Positions 25,991 through 34,460 of a stretch of 64,000 bases of DNA are shown piece after piece. The stretch is from a bacterium (GTDB lineage: Bacteria; 4484-113; JAGGVC01): contig JABRWB010000032.1 of assembly GCA_039961635.1 (NCBI GenBank), forward strand, positions 19,955 through 83,954, given 5' to 3'. Position numbers and translations under genes: made by a program. The notes under the pieces were generated by a model, which worked only from the letters and a program-made list of their open reading frames with translations, did not search any database and was not told the origin of the DNA. Every line of letters starts with the position of its first letter. Positions within the stretch are counted from its first letter, which is position 1.

Positions 25991-27430
25991 TTAGCCGCCG
26001 AATATCTTACGGGCAAGTTCGCTCGTATTCGAGTCGCCGTCGTCAATCTCAATTTCGTCCGGTTCCTCGGCCGACTTGTCGAATTCGTCGTAATACTTGG
26101 TCATTTCCTTTGCGGTGATTCCGACGCGGTCGCTCGGCCGTATCGGCGTGGCGAGAGAAGCATATGGCATAATCGTGATGGGAGGGAAGGGAGGTCTGAC
26201 CTTGGAGAAAATCATGCCCATCGCCTGTCCGGCGGTTTTTGCCGGAATCAGGCCGAGCGATCGGACTTCCTCGTCGGGCAGGGAGCTGACCAAATAAATT
26301 TTGTGCTTTTCAGCGCGCGTTCGAAGCGATAGAATCAAATGCCCAAGCGGGGAATACTTGTTTTGCAGGCGCAGCCTGACGGTGTCCGCCGTTTTGAATT
26401 CCTTCCAGTCTTCGAATACAGGATGTCCCAATCCTTCCCTGCACTCGGCGAGCAGCACCAGTTGTCCGCCGTCGGGATTCAGCAGATTGGTTCCGTTCAC
26501 CAACGATTTATGGGTCTGATAAAAGTTGATGTCGCGCGGGTATCCGCCTGCGCTCGCGATTGCAATATCGGCGTATGGATTCTCCCTGCCGCCGACCACT
26601 ATTCCGTAAAAGTCCTCGACGAACTGGCAGCCGACGCGGTGCGCGTAGCTGAAATCGCCCGCAAAAACCCCCGCGATTCCTCCGGAGGGCGTAAGAACCA
26701 CATCCATTAGAAAGTCCGGACGCAGCTCCCCCGCCGCGTCGAGCATATCCTCGTGCACCGGGTTGCCCAGCAGACTGCCCGGCCGCACGCGGTCATGGAA
26801 GAATCCCGTTTCGGGATCGATACAGAGGGAGTGATTCTGGATGATGCTTTCGCGCGCGGCGACGCCGGGAAAGAGAGCTTTTCTGCCGCCTGTGAATCCC
26901 GCGAAATAATGGTAGGTGATCGATCCGGTCAGTATGATGAAATCAGCTTCGAACGCGACGGGATTGTAATAAATTATCGTGCCGCGCGTTGTTTTGCCGC
27001 AACGCTTCATCTTGCCGGAATCGCTTCCGTCATGCTGGACTATTTTGTACTTTTTAACTATTTCCGTTCCAAGATGAGCAGCCAATTCGGCATCGGTCAT
27101 GAAGCGGTGCGTGCCGGTTGCGACCAAAATCGTGATCGCCTGCGCGGGAATCTTCGCCACCCTCGTCAGCTCGTCGAATAGAACCGGCAGAGTTGCATCG
27201 TATCTGCACTTGCGCGTGTGATCGGAAACGATGACAACCAAATTTTTCTTCCCGCGGGCCGCCTCCATAAGCGGAGCGGCTCCGATGGGATTTCTAAGAG
27301 CGCGGCGTAGCGCGTTCTCAACGTTGTCCAGCGGCGGGCATGCGCGCGGGGCGAACTCGCGGCATTCTATTCCGATCGGAACGGAAATCGTTTCTTCCCT
27401 GTCCCCGTATTTCAGTTTGTAGTCAGGCAT
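25991..27430 (-). CDS. LarA-family nickel-pincer racemase/epimerase
   Basis: A 479-residue protein of the lactate racemase (LarA, DUF2088) family. The N-terminal domain has VIVSDHTR near residue 70 and ATGTHR; the catalytic region has FTGGRKALFPGVA and QNHSLC, supplying the lysine and histidine that bind the nickel pincer nucleotide cofactor in LarA. Homologues racemise various 2-hydroxy acids, so lactate is not assured. The cofactor-making genes larB, larC and larE are not in the window. It is the last gene of a minus-strand run, 77 bases after the metalloprotease gene, with its own TACAAT -10 element (27481-27486). Confidence 0.85.
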   Translation of the reverse strand: MPDYKLKYGDREETISVPIGIECREFAPRACPPLDNVENALRRALRNPIGAAPLMEAARGKKNLVVIVSDHTRKCRYDATLPVLFDELTRVAKIPAQAITILVATGTHRFMTDAELAAHLGTEIVKKYKIVQHDGSDSGKMKRCGKTTRGTIIYYNPVAFEADFIILTGSITYHYFAGFTGGRKALFPGVAARESIIQNHSLCIDPETGFFHDRVRPGSLLGNPVHEDMLDAAGELRPDFLMDVVLTPSGGIAGVFAGDFSYAHRVGCQFVEDFYGIVVGGRENPYADIAIASAGGYPRDINFYQTHKSLVNGTNLLNPDGGQLVLLAECREGLGHPVFEDWKEFKTADTVRLRLQNKYSPLGHLILSLRTRAEKHKIYLVSSLPDEEVRSLGLIPAKTAGQAMGMIFSKVRPPFPPITIMPYASLATPIRPSDRVGITAKEMTKYYDEFDKSAEEPDEIEIDDGDSNTSELARKIFGG

Positions 27431-27480
27431 CGCCGGCTCCGGGCCGATTTGTCACTTTGCCTTCACGCGAAGGATGCCTG

Positions 27481-27486
27481 ATTGTA
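27481..27486 (-). promoter_or_regulatory. Candidate -10 element upstream of larA-like gene
   Basis: TACAAT on the minus strand, 50 bases before ATG 27430, inside the short gap after the metalloprotease gene. Confidence 0.4.
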
Positions 27487-27507
27487 CCACTTTGCGGGAA
27501 TGCCTTG

Positions 27508-28386
27508 TCAGCCGCCTTGCGAAAACTGATGATACCAGCGGTACCAGCTCCGGTACTTCGGCGAATCGGGATATTTCAGGTAGGCTTCCTTCTGTTCGAT
27601 CAACACTTGCGGCGCACCCGCGCGCAAGAGAAAGTCGTACGCTTTTTCTTCGCAGTAAACCTCTTCGGCAACCGTGTCCAGGTCGAGGCCCAGCCTGGAC
27701 GATTCAACATGCGAAGCCTCGTGAACCAGCGTCGCCGCGTAATTGAAAACCGCCCAATCCGAATTGTCCGCGACGTTCGCGCCGAACGCCATTCGGGTTT
27801 TGATCCACATTTTGCCGGATAAGCTGTCCACCATCGCGCCTATGGACTTTAAATGCACCGGATGTTCGTTCACGTAAATTCGCGTCCGGGTTTTTATCTC
27901 GCTGACCTCCGTGATCCTGTCGGCCACGAAGTCGTAATAAGTCGGCGTCCGCTGCTTCATCAGAGCGAGGGTCAAAAGCGTCCGCTCCTTGAACAAACCG
28001 TCGCCTTCTATTTTGAGCCAAGGAACATCGGATTCGGAGAGCGGCGCTATCGAATCGGCGACTGCGGTTGTAATACCGAAATACTCGTCGCTGTACGACC
28101 GGTAAAGGAAGTAAAACGCCTCGGTCAGCCCCAGCGCGACAATCGCCAGCAAACCCAAAACCTTCCAAAATCCGCGGACGCCCTTTTTGCGTTTTTGGTA
28201 TTCGGGCGGAATTTCCACCGGATCGCATACGAAGGGAAACTCGCACTTGGCGCACGCTTCGGCATCCGCTGGGACGAATCTACCGCAATTGGGGCATTTG
28301 ATGATGACCGCGCGGGGCTCGCCCGGCGGCCGCTCGAACGACGGGCCGGTGCGCGAATAAGAAAAAAATTTCGGATCGTCGGGCAA
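27508..28386 (-). CDS. Zinc-ribbon, membrane-anchored HExxH metalloprotease-like protein
   Basis: A 292-residue protein. Residues about 30-50 form a zinc ribbon (CPNCG, then CAKC); a membrane segment follows at about 75-98; the C-terminal domain carries HEASH at 222-226, the zinc-binding and catalytic pattern of gluzincin-type metalloproteases, within VHEASHVESSRLG. This orientation would place the ribbon in the cytoplasm and the protease domain outside. No family name was recognised. TTG 28386 is the assumed start, 12 bases after the AAA ATPase stop, without a clear Shine-Dalgarno sequence, so the exact N-terminus is uncertain. Confidence 0.7.
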   Translation of the reverse strand: MPDDPKFFSYSRTGPSFERPPGEPRAVIIKCPNCGRFVPADAEACAKCEFPFVCDPVEIPPEYQKRKKGVRGFWKVLGLLAIVALGLTEAFYFLYRSYSDEYFGITTAVADSIAPLSESDVPWLKIEGDGLFKERTLLTLALMKQRTPTYYDFVADRITEVSEIKTRTRIYVNEHPVHLKSIGAMVDSLSGKMWIKTRMAFGANVADNSDWAVFNYAATLVHEASHVESSRLGLDLDTVAEEVYCEEKAYDFLLRAGAPQVLIEQKEAYLKYPDSPKYRSWYRWYHQFSQGG

Positions 28387-28398
28387 TCTGGCGAAAGT

Positions 28399-30465
28399 TT
28401 ACACCGTCTGCTTTCTTCCGCCCGGGTTGCGGAATCCGATAACGGTCTTGACTCTCGTCTGGCGGGCGAATTCCTCGTAGCGGCGCACGAGTTTGTCCCA
28501 TTCAAGCAGGTCCGCCTGGCGGGAATCTAGGGCGGCGAGCAGGTCTTTCATTTCCAATGGCCGCGCCACGCCGGTTTTAATCGCTTCCTTCCACGGAATC
28601 GTGGCCGCGTCCTCGACAAGCTGGCGCAGGTTGTCGCTCGAATGATACTCGGTCTTGGCCGCGAGCTCGTCGAAGTCGATTCCCTCCCGATCCACGAAAG
28701 GCTTCTTGCCGACGTACAGCTCAAGCACGGCCTTTCGCTCCTCCGCGTTGGGCGGTGGGACGAACACGCTCTTGCCGAACCTTCCCGCGCGCCTAAGCGC
28801 CAAATCCACGTTCCACGGCGCGTTGGTTGCACCGAGAACCATAAGATTCTCGTTGTTGCTTTCGATTCCGTCCATCTCGGTCAAAAGCTGGCTGATTATT
28901 TTCTTTTCCCAGCCCGTGTGGCTTTCCTCGCGCGCCATTCCGAGCGCGTCGAGTTCGTCTATGAACATTATGCAGGGCGCCTTTTTGCGAGCCGCGCGGA
29001 AGATGGTAGCTATGGCCTTTTCCGAATTGCCGACCCACTTGTCGAGAACGGTGGACAGATTCACGTTTATGAAGAAAAGCTTGCACTCGCCGGCGGCCGC
29101 GCGCGCGAGCATCGTTTTGCCGCAGCCCGGAGGCCCGAAAAACAGAACGCCGCCCCCCGCGCGCTTGCCGTATTTCGCCGCGAGTTCCGGATTCGTCAGC
29201 GGATATTGAATCGTCTCGCGCACGATTTCCTTGACCGATTCAAGCCCGGCGATGTCCGCGAACGTGTCCGCCGGAATGCGCTGCTCGCCAAGCAGCTTCT
29301 CCTCGCTGCCGGTCGAATATGCGGAGTACACGTCGTCGTCCATTCCCATAGAGCGGCGCTTCAGCAGCGACTGGTCGCGGCCGAGCTGCGCCTCCACAAG
29401 CCCCGGATCGAGCTCCAGCGCGCGCGCGTAATCTTCCATCGCGCGGTCGCTTACGTCCAACTGGTCATAGACGCGGGCGCGTCCCAGGTAATGCGACGCC
29501 GTTTCAGGGTCGTTCTGTATCAGCAAAGTGAACTGCTCGATAGCCTCGATGGGGCGGTAGCTCATCGCGAGCGCCTGCGCGTACGCGGTGCGCACCTCTT
29601 TGTCGCCCGGTACCATATCGAGAAACACGCGCATGTCCTCGGCGGCGCGTGCGTAATCCTCGCGGTCGAAATAAATGAACGCACGCCGCCGTCTGAATTC
29701 AGGAAGGTCGGGAAACAGATCCAGCATCCGCTCAAGCTCGCTCGGAGTCCTTTCAAAAAAGGTGTCGCCCGGAGAGCGGTCCGCTTTGTAAGCCATCAGC
29801 TCGGGTATGTGGGGGAAAAAGGCGAGGCCTATTTTTGCTACGGACTCCGCCTCTTTGTTGAGCCCGTCTTCGGCGAGGGCGGTTGCAAGCTCCACGAACA
29901 TATTCGGCCCGAACGGTTTTGACGCAGCCGGCTCGTCGAGATTGCGCAGCAGCTTGTGAATCAGCTTCGAAGCCGCCATGCCTTCCTGGCCCATATTCAG
30001 CGAGTTGCACAAGTCGGCGGTAATCACAAGCACGGGCCGCAGCAACTTTTCGCCATGCGTCTTCGCGAGTTTGAGCAATACGCGCTCAATCAACAAGAGC
30101 GCCGCGCCGTATAGATCAAGTTGCTTCAGCGGCCTGCTGTGCATTTGAGACAGCAGCCGCACCGACGCGGAAAAGTCCCAAGAGCAGCCCGCGAGTACGC
30201 ACCAGGCCGCGAATGCGCAATGAAGCTCCGCTTTTTCGGCGAACTGCAGTCCTATGTTGAAAAATCGCTTGCTTTTCAGCAAACCGGGCGAAGGATTTGG
30301 AATGTCGGCCAAATACTGCCGCGCCAGATTTTGCCACGGCTCGGGCGGAATGTCTTCCATCAGCCGTCGCGCCGGACTTTTGTTCGGCTTTTTAAAGCCC
30401 GAACAGATGGATGCAAAATCGTTCCAGTAGGAAATTGCCCGAATATCGGGCGATTTGTCAGCCAT
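28399..30465 (-). CDS. TPR-containing AAA+ ATPase
   Basis: A 688-residue protein. The N-terminal half (about 1-360) is helical and contains TPR-like repeats (for example ASHYLGRARVYDQLDVSDRA). The C-terminal half is one AAA+ module with Walker A FGPPGCGKT (lysine 450), Walker B IMFIDELDALG, the sensor segment LMVLGATNAPW and the arginine-finger region RRAGRFGKSVF. It resembles the Vps4/katanin/p97 branch of classical AAA proteins, which remodel or unfold protein complexes. It sits between an L,D-transpeptidase gene (14-base gap) and the membrane metalloprotease (12-base gap), suggesting one operon; its substrate is unknown. Confidence 0.85.
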   Translation of the reverse strand: MADKSPDIRAISYWNDFASICSGFKKPNKSPARRLMEDIPPEPWQNLARQYLADIPNPSPGLLKSKRFFNIGLQFAEKAELHCAFAAWCVLAGCSWDFSASVRLLSQMHSRPLKQLDLYGAALLLIERVLLKLAKTHGEKLLRPVLVITADLCNSLNMGQEGMAASKLIHKLLRNLDEPAASKPFGPNMFVELATALAEDGLNKEAESVAKIGLAFFPHIPELMAYKADRSPGDTFFERTPSELERMLDLFPDLPEFRRRRAFIYFDREDYARAAEDMRVFLDMVPGDKEVRTAYAQALAMSYRPIEAIEQFTLLIQNDPETASHYLGRARVYDQLDVSDRAMEDYARALELDPGLVEAQLGRDQSLLKRRSMGMDDDVYSAYSTGSEEKLLGEQRIPADTFADIAGLESVKEIVRETIQYPLTNPELAAKYGKRAGGGVLFFGPPGCGKTMLARAAAGECKLFFINVNLSTVLDKWVGNSEKAIATIFRAARKKAPCIMFIDELDALGMAREESHTGWEKKIISQLLTEMDGIESNNENLMVLGATNAPWNVDLALRRAGRFGKSVFVPPPNAEERKAVLELYVGKKPFVDREGIDFDELAAKTEYHSSDNLRQLVEDAATIPWKEAIKTGVARPLEMKDLLAALDSRQADLLEWDKLVRRYEEFARQTRVKTVIGFRNPGGRKQTV

Positions 30466-30479
30466 ATATTCGATTACCT

Positions 30480-31064
30480 CTAAAGGCTCGCGTCTCCGTA
30501 GAGCCTTTCAAGCGTGGATTCTATCAGCATAATCTCGAACAAATGAGTGCCTGACGTGTTTGCGAAAGGCAGGTTCAGCGGCGGAACCTTTACGATATCC
30601 ACGGGGATTCCGACCGAAACGTCCGCGTAAAGTTTCTTCGCGTCTTCCCTTTTCAGCCTTATGCACCCATGGCTAGCCGGCGTCCCGATCAACTTGTAGT
30701 AGGACCATCCAAGAAGGCCGTGTATGCCGTAAGCGCCGTCGGGGGTTAACGCCATCCAATTCGTCATTGTCGCGCTGTACTTCCTGCTGTATGCGCTCGG
30801 GTGTTTATTGTAAATCTTATAGCTTCCCGTGGGCGTTCCATATCCGGCCTTTCCGCTGGAAATGGGGAACGCATGCAGCACGAATCCATTTGAATCGAGA
30901 GCGAACAACCGCTGCTCTTCAAGGTTGATTATTATCCGGGCGACCTTTGAAGTATTTTGAGTTTCCTGGCTTTCAGGTTCGGCAAATGAAGCAGGAATGC
31001 ACGTGCAGAAAGCGGCAATCGCGGTGACCGCCGTCACGGATGCAATTTTCAGTACAATTGGCAC
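30480..31064 (-). CDS. L,D-transpeptidase (YkuD family)
   Basis: A 194-residue exported protein: signal peptide of about 27 residues, then a YkuD catalytic domain with GTPTGSYKI, HGLLG and the active-site motif SHGCIRL (cysteine 134, histidine 132). Such enzymes make 3-3 cross-links in DAP-type peptidoglycan or attach proteins to it, consistent with the MurE DNPR motif. GTG 31064 is chosen because a TATAAT lies 5 bases upstream. First gene of the unit with the AAA ATPase and metalloprotease. Confidence 0.9.
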   Translation of the reverse strand: MPIVLKIASVTAVTAIAAFCTCIPASFAEPESQETQNTSKVARIIINLEEQRLFALDSNGFVLHAFPISSGKAGYGTPTGSYKIYNKHPSAYSRKYSATMTNWMALTPDGAYGIHGLLGWSYYKLIGTPASHGCIRLKREDAKKLYADVSVGIPVDIVKVPPLNLPFANTSGTHLFEIMLIESTLERLYGDASL

Positions 31065-31069
31065 GCCAG

Positions 31070-31075
31070 ATTATA
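31070..31075 (-). promoter_or_regulatory. -10 element of the L,D-transpeptidase gene
   Basis: TATAAT, 5 bases before GTG 31064, in the 25-base gap after the cytidine deaminase gene; implies a leaderless start. Confidence 0.55.
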
Positions 31076-31089
31076 CCCCGCGAACGAAA

Positions 31090-31518
31090 TCAAGATTTGG
31101 TTTTCGGCTTCCCCAGATTGAACGCGAACGGAAGAAATTCCATCAGTCGCCGGCTGGAAATCCCCCCCGATTCATCTTCGCCTAGCACTACGCAATCAGG
31201 CGCGCCGAATTCGGCAAGCACCTGCAGGCAGGCTCCGCACGGAACGACATCCGGCTGTTTTTCCGCGACGACGGCCACTGCGACAATCGTTCGGAAGCCC
31301 GCCTCGGCCACCATTCGCGCGACCGCGGCGCGCTCCGCGCATATAGTCAGTCCAAAACTGGCGTTTTCCACGTTTGCGGCGGAAAAAACGCGGCCGTCGT
31401 GCGACACCACGGCTGCGCCCACCGGGAAGTGCGAGTAAATGGAATACGAGCGCTTCATCGCGTCGCGTGCAGATTCGAGAAGCTTTGCGGGCTCCACCGG
31501 TAATTGAAATCCGATCAT
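31090..31518 (-). CDS. cdd: Cytidine deaminase
   Basis: A 142-residue zinc enzyme converting cytidine or deoxycytidine to uridine or deoxyuridine in pyrimidine salvage. The zinc ligands are in CAERAA (with the catalytic glutamate) and PCGAC. HFPVGAAVV and NVENASFG are typical substrate-binding segments. It overlaps the preceding acidic repeat-protein gene by 4 bases (ATGA), so the two are translationally coupled despite having no obvious functional link. Confidence 0.95.
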   Translation of the reverse strand: MIGFQLPVEPAKLLESARDAMKRSYSIYSHFPVGAAVVSHDGRVFSAANVENASFGLTICAERAAVARMVAEAGFRTIVAVAVVAEKQPDVVPCGACLQVLAEFGAPDCVVLGEDESGGISSRRLMEFLPFAFNLGKPKTKS

Positions 31519-32654
31519 GCTTCGGGCAGGGGATCAAAGCTGATTTCGTAATACTGGTCGGTGAAGTCCACCAGGTGGTATTCCTCTTTTTCCGCTCGCG
31601 TTTGAAGTTCCACCCTGGCGACGCCCAAAAACCTGCCGGCCATAATCGCCGCGTTTTGCCGCCTCGGCAGCACTTTCAAATTGTTCTGTTTGGCGATTTC
31701 GGTCATTTTCTCGATCGCGGCGCGAGGAACGCGGGCCGCCTTGGACTTGTTCTGATACTCGAAAATGGCTATTTCGAACGTTTCGCCGCCAATATTCATG
31801 CTTTTGGTTTCAATTCGCTTGCGCTGAATCGTTATCGTTCCCGCGCCTTCGACCGTCTGAACCTTGATTTTGTCAAGCAGGTGTGAGTCCTCTTCCTCTT
31901 CGTGTTCGGGCTCCGGTTCCGCAGCCGGTTCGGCGGATGCGGCCGGCCTGTATGCCTCTTCTACAGGTGCCGTTGCAGCTTCGGGCTTCGGCTCTTCGAC
32001 TGTTACTCCCATTGCGGAAAGCTCTTCAGGACTCGCGGCCTCGCCGCCGAGCTCCACGACTGGTTCCTCGGTATCTACGGAGGTAGCGGATGCTTCCGCC
32101 GGCGCGGACGCGGCTTCGGGATGCGCGGACTTTATTTCGCGGGCAAGATCAAGCGGCGACCAGTCGTCCGCCGGAGGCGGCGCCGTCGCAGGCTCGGGCT
32201 CCGGCGCTTTTTCGGGTTGCGCGGCCGTTTCGAACGGGCTTGCTCCGGACGGCGACGACCACCTGTCCGGCTGGGGCTCCGGTTCCGGCTCGGGTTCGGG
32301 TCGCTTATCTGTTTCAAAAGGACTCGCTCCCGGAGCGGAAGACCAACGGTCGGTTTTCGCTTGCTCTTGGGCGGCGGCCTCTTCGCGGGCCTTTGCCTCC
32401 GCCGCGCGCCTGCGCTCGGCTCGGTCCCCCGCAAGGTCGAACAGGTCGCGTTCTGCAGCCGGCGGCTCCTGGTGCTTCTCTCGCGGACTTCTGGGCGTGT
32501 ACGAAGTCGAAGGAGTATAGGTTGAAGAAGGCTTTGGTTCGGAAAATCGAACGGAACCTTGCTTACCCGGGCGCGACCGGTACTCGACGATTTTCGCCGG
32601 TATTTTTGACTGCTTTTTTCCGAACAAACGACCGAGCCAGCTGAAAAGACCCAT
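31515..32654 (-). CDS. Uncharacterised acidic, Pro/Glu/Ala-rich repeat protein
   Basis: A 379-residue protein. A short amphipathic start (MGLFSWLGRLFGKKQ) could bind membrane. The middle (about 40-270) is low-complexity and rich in Pro, Glu, Ala and Ser, with the repeated unit DRWSS..GASPFET twice and a degenerate third DDWSPLD. A folded C-terminal domain of about 110 residues (from HLLDKIKVQTVEGAG) follows. I recognise no family. ATG 32654 has GAGG upstream; a TATACT -10 element lies at 32684-32689. The long disordered linker between a membrane-binding tip and a globular domain suggests a tethering role, which is inference only. Confidence 0.7.
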   Translation of the reverse strand: MGLFSWLGRLFGKKQSKIPAKIVEYRSRPGKQGSVRFSEPKPSSTYTPSTSYTPRSPREKHQEPPAAERDLFDLAGDRAERRRAAEAKAREEAAAQEQAKTDRWSSAPGASPFETDKRPEPEPEPEPQPDRWSSPSGASPFETAAQPEKAPEPEPATAPPPADDWSPLDLAREIKSAHPEAASAPAEASATSVDTEEPVVELGGEAASPEELSAMGVTVEEPKPEAATAPVEEAYRPAASAEPAAEPEPEHEEEEDSHLLDKIKVQTVEGAGTITIQRKRIETKSMNIGGETFEIAIFEYQNKSKAARVPRAAIEKMTEIAKQNNLKVLPRRQNAAIMAGRFLGVARVELQTRAEKEEYHLVDFTDQYYEISFDPLPEA

Positions 32655-32683
32655 ATCCAACCTCGAGCAATAAAACGGATTTG

Positions 32684-32689
32684 AGTATA
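32684..32689 (-). promoter_or_regulatory. -10 element of the acidic repeat-protein/cdd unit
   Basis: TATACT on the minus strand directly preceded by TG (extended -10 type), about 30 bases before ATG 32654. Confidence 0.45.
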
Positions 32690-32778
32690 CAGTCAATCTT
32701 GCGGGCGCGCAATAAGGTCGCCGGTCGCGTATTGCGGGGCTGCTGCCGGACGAGCGGTTTGTCCGCCGGGCGGAAATT

Positions 32779-33204
32779 TCAGGCCAAAATCAGGAACGCG
32801 CCTTCCGGTCCGGTTTCCACCCTGCCGGTTGAGCCGCTGCCGGACTTGCCGACCGCGACGTTTTTGATCAAATACACTTCGTCGGCAAGATGAATTCCGG
32901 GCAGGTTACGCAGATGCGCGTGCACGAAATCGGTCATTTCCACGACCTTTTCCATTCCGAAGTCGCCCGGCAGGATCATTCTGCAGTTCCCGCCTTCTCC
33001 TTGCAGCTTTTGGACGGGAAGATGCTCCACGTACATCTGCCAGTGGCACCGGTACGAAAAATCCCGGACCGCGGCTTCGTTTTCGAGCACAATCGCGGGC
33101 ACCTTTTCGAATCCGGCAAGGGAAGGCGCCGGGCGGTTGTCGATTACGGCCGCAAGGGTTTTGTCCTTGCAGACTGTCCACCATTTGAGTTTGATGGGAG
33201 CCAT
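32779..33204 (-). CDS. Hypothetical protein
   Basis: A 141-residue soluble protein with no signal peptide or membrane segment. Mixed alpha/beta composition; the second half has MILPGDFGMEKVVEM and LADEVYLIKNVAVGKSGSGS. I recognise no family. It is supported as a gene by a good AGAGG Shine-Dalgarno sequence before ATG 33204, a TAATCT -10-like element about 24 bases upstream (33228-33233), and normal codon use. It stands alone between the acidic repeat protein and a terminator. Confidence 0.6.
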   Translation of the reverse strand: MAPIKLKWWTVCKDKTLAAVIDNRPAPSLAGFEKVPAIVLENEAAVRDFSYRCHWQMYVEHLPVQKLQGEGGNCRMILPGDFGMEKVVEMTDFVHAHLRNLPGIHLADEVYLIKNVAVGKSGSGSTGRVETGPEGAFLILA

Positions 33205-33324
33205 TTCAACCTCTTTGAAACGGGACGAGATTAACCGCCGCCGCGCCGCATGTCAACAATCGATGTCCATAGCGCGCATCGCGCAAATCCCTGTCGGCAG
33301 GACTGAAAGCAACCGATTCACGCG

Positions 33325-33350
33325 AAAAAGCCCCGCCCTGAAGCGGGGCT
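33325..33350 (-). terminator. Intrinsic terminator of the secreted-protein gene
   Basis: AGCCCCGC (33329-33336) pairs with GCGGGGCT (33343-33350), 8 perfect pairs, followed on the minus strand by a short T-run (33328-33325). It lies 27 bases after the stop codon of the gene at 33377-34243. Confidence 0.85.
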
Positions 33351-33376
33351 CGTAGTAGTCGGGAAGAGCAATGTTG

Positions 33377-34243
33377 CTAATACCTGTTCGGATCGCTGAG
33401 TTTGGCTCCGGTCCACAGCTTCTTGCGTTGCTGCTCCATTACCATATCGAAATACTCGGGATCGAGCGACTTGATTATCCAGTTGCCGAACCGCCTGTCG
33501 AAGGTGCGTTTGCCGTACAGGTTGTACTGCGAAGAGACAAGCCTGAATGTCGGGAAAATTTCGTTCTCGATAAGATCCTTTACGAGCTGGATGTCGCTGT
33601 CGGTGAACCAAAATTCGAATCGGTACTCGTACGCGTTGGGCACCCGGCGGTATTCGAAGCTGTATTCCGGCTTGATCGCCCAAATCCAGTCGTCGGTGTA
33701 ATGGAACGTTATCGGATTGATGCCGCCGCCGTACTGGTTGTCGCCCTCTTCCGGCTCGCCGCGGTAGTGCTCCACGTTCTTGCGCTGGCGCTCGATGATC
33801 CGCTGAATCTGGTCAACGCCGAATTCGAAGTAAACGGTTTCGGGCCAAGTGTCCAGAAGTTCCTTGTAATAGCGGTTCTCCATATGAAAGCCTTCGAAGT
33901 ACGCGAACACCAGAACCTGTCCGGGCTCCGGCGTGTAGTAGGCGTACTTGTCGATCAGCCACTGGATGTCGCCTGGATCGTTTAGGCCGTATTCGTCAAT
34001 AACAGCCTGAATAAAATCCTTGACCATCTCGCGGGTGAATAGGTAACCGTACACGGTGTACCCCATTTCCTTGTCGTGTACCAGCTGAAAACGTTGGGAC
34101 GGGTACTGCAACAATGCTTCGCGGTAATCGATCATTGTGCGCGACGGCATCGCGGGATAGAAGTCGTCGACCGTAAGTCCGGCCGCGATTGCGCCGCCCG
34201 CCATCGCCACCACGAATAGCACCGCCAAGGTAAGCGTTCTCAT
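33377..34243 (-). CDS. Secreted protein of unknown function
   Basis: A 288-residue protein with a clear signal peptide (MRTLTLAVLFVVAMAGGAIAAG). The mature part is rich in Tyr, Trp, Phe, Asp and Glu, with no cysteine cluster or recognised domain. Two adjacent ATG codons exist; the second (34243) has the better spacing (6 bases) from AGGAG. A TATTAT -10 element (34282-34287) gives a leader of about 30 bases, and a terminator follows the stop, so it is monocistronic. Confidence 0.7.
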   Translation of the reverse strand: MRTLTLAVLFVVAMAGGAIAAGLTVDDFYPAMPSRTMIDYREALLQYPSQRFQLVHDKEMGYTVYGYLFTREMVKDFIQAVIDEYGLNDPGDIQWLIDKYAYYTPEPGQVLVFAYFEGFHMENRYYKELLDTWPETVYFEFGVDQIQRIIERQRKNVEHYRGEPEEGDNQYGGGINPITFHYTDDWIWAIKPEYSFEYRRVPNAYEYRFEFWFTDSDIQLVKDLIENEIFPTFRLVSSQYNLYGKRTFDRRFGNWIIKSLDPEYFDMVMEQQRKKLWTGAKLSDPNRY

Positions 34244-34281
34244 CATCCGCTCCTGTGGGAAAGCAAAACTTGAGTCGGGTA

Positions 34282-34287
34282 ATAATA
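34282..34287 (-). promoter_or_regulatory. -10 element of the secreted-protein gene
   Basis: TATTAT on the minus strand, 38 bases before ATG 34243; unlike many genes here it has a leader with a Shine-Dalgarno sequence. Confidence 0.45.
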
Positions 34288-34460
34288 GCACGATTATTCG
34301 CGAATGCAAAGCGCCCGGTGCGAGGCCAAACAAGTGCCGCCAAGCCTGTCGGCGAGCCGCCGCGCCGGGTTATCAACATTACCGGTTTTAGCCCTCTTGG
34401 GCGGCGCGTTCCCCGCGCTGCTTGCAGCCGGGAAACAGCCGGAATTTCTCCGCTGACCGG

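Noticed and set aside
28642..29922. Plus-strand open frame opposite the AAA ATPase
   Set aside because: Walker A and B motifs lie on the minus strand; the plus frame has no motif or ribosome binding site.
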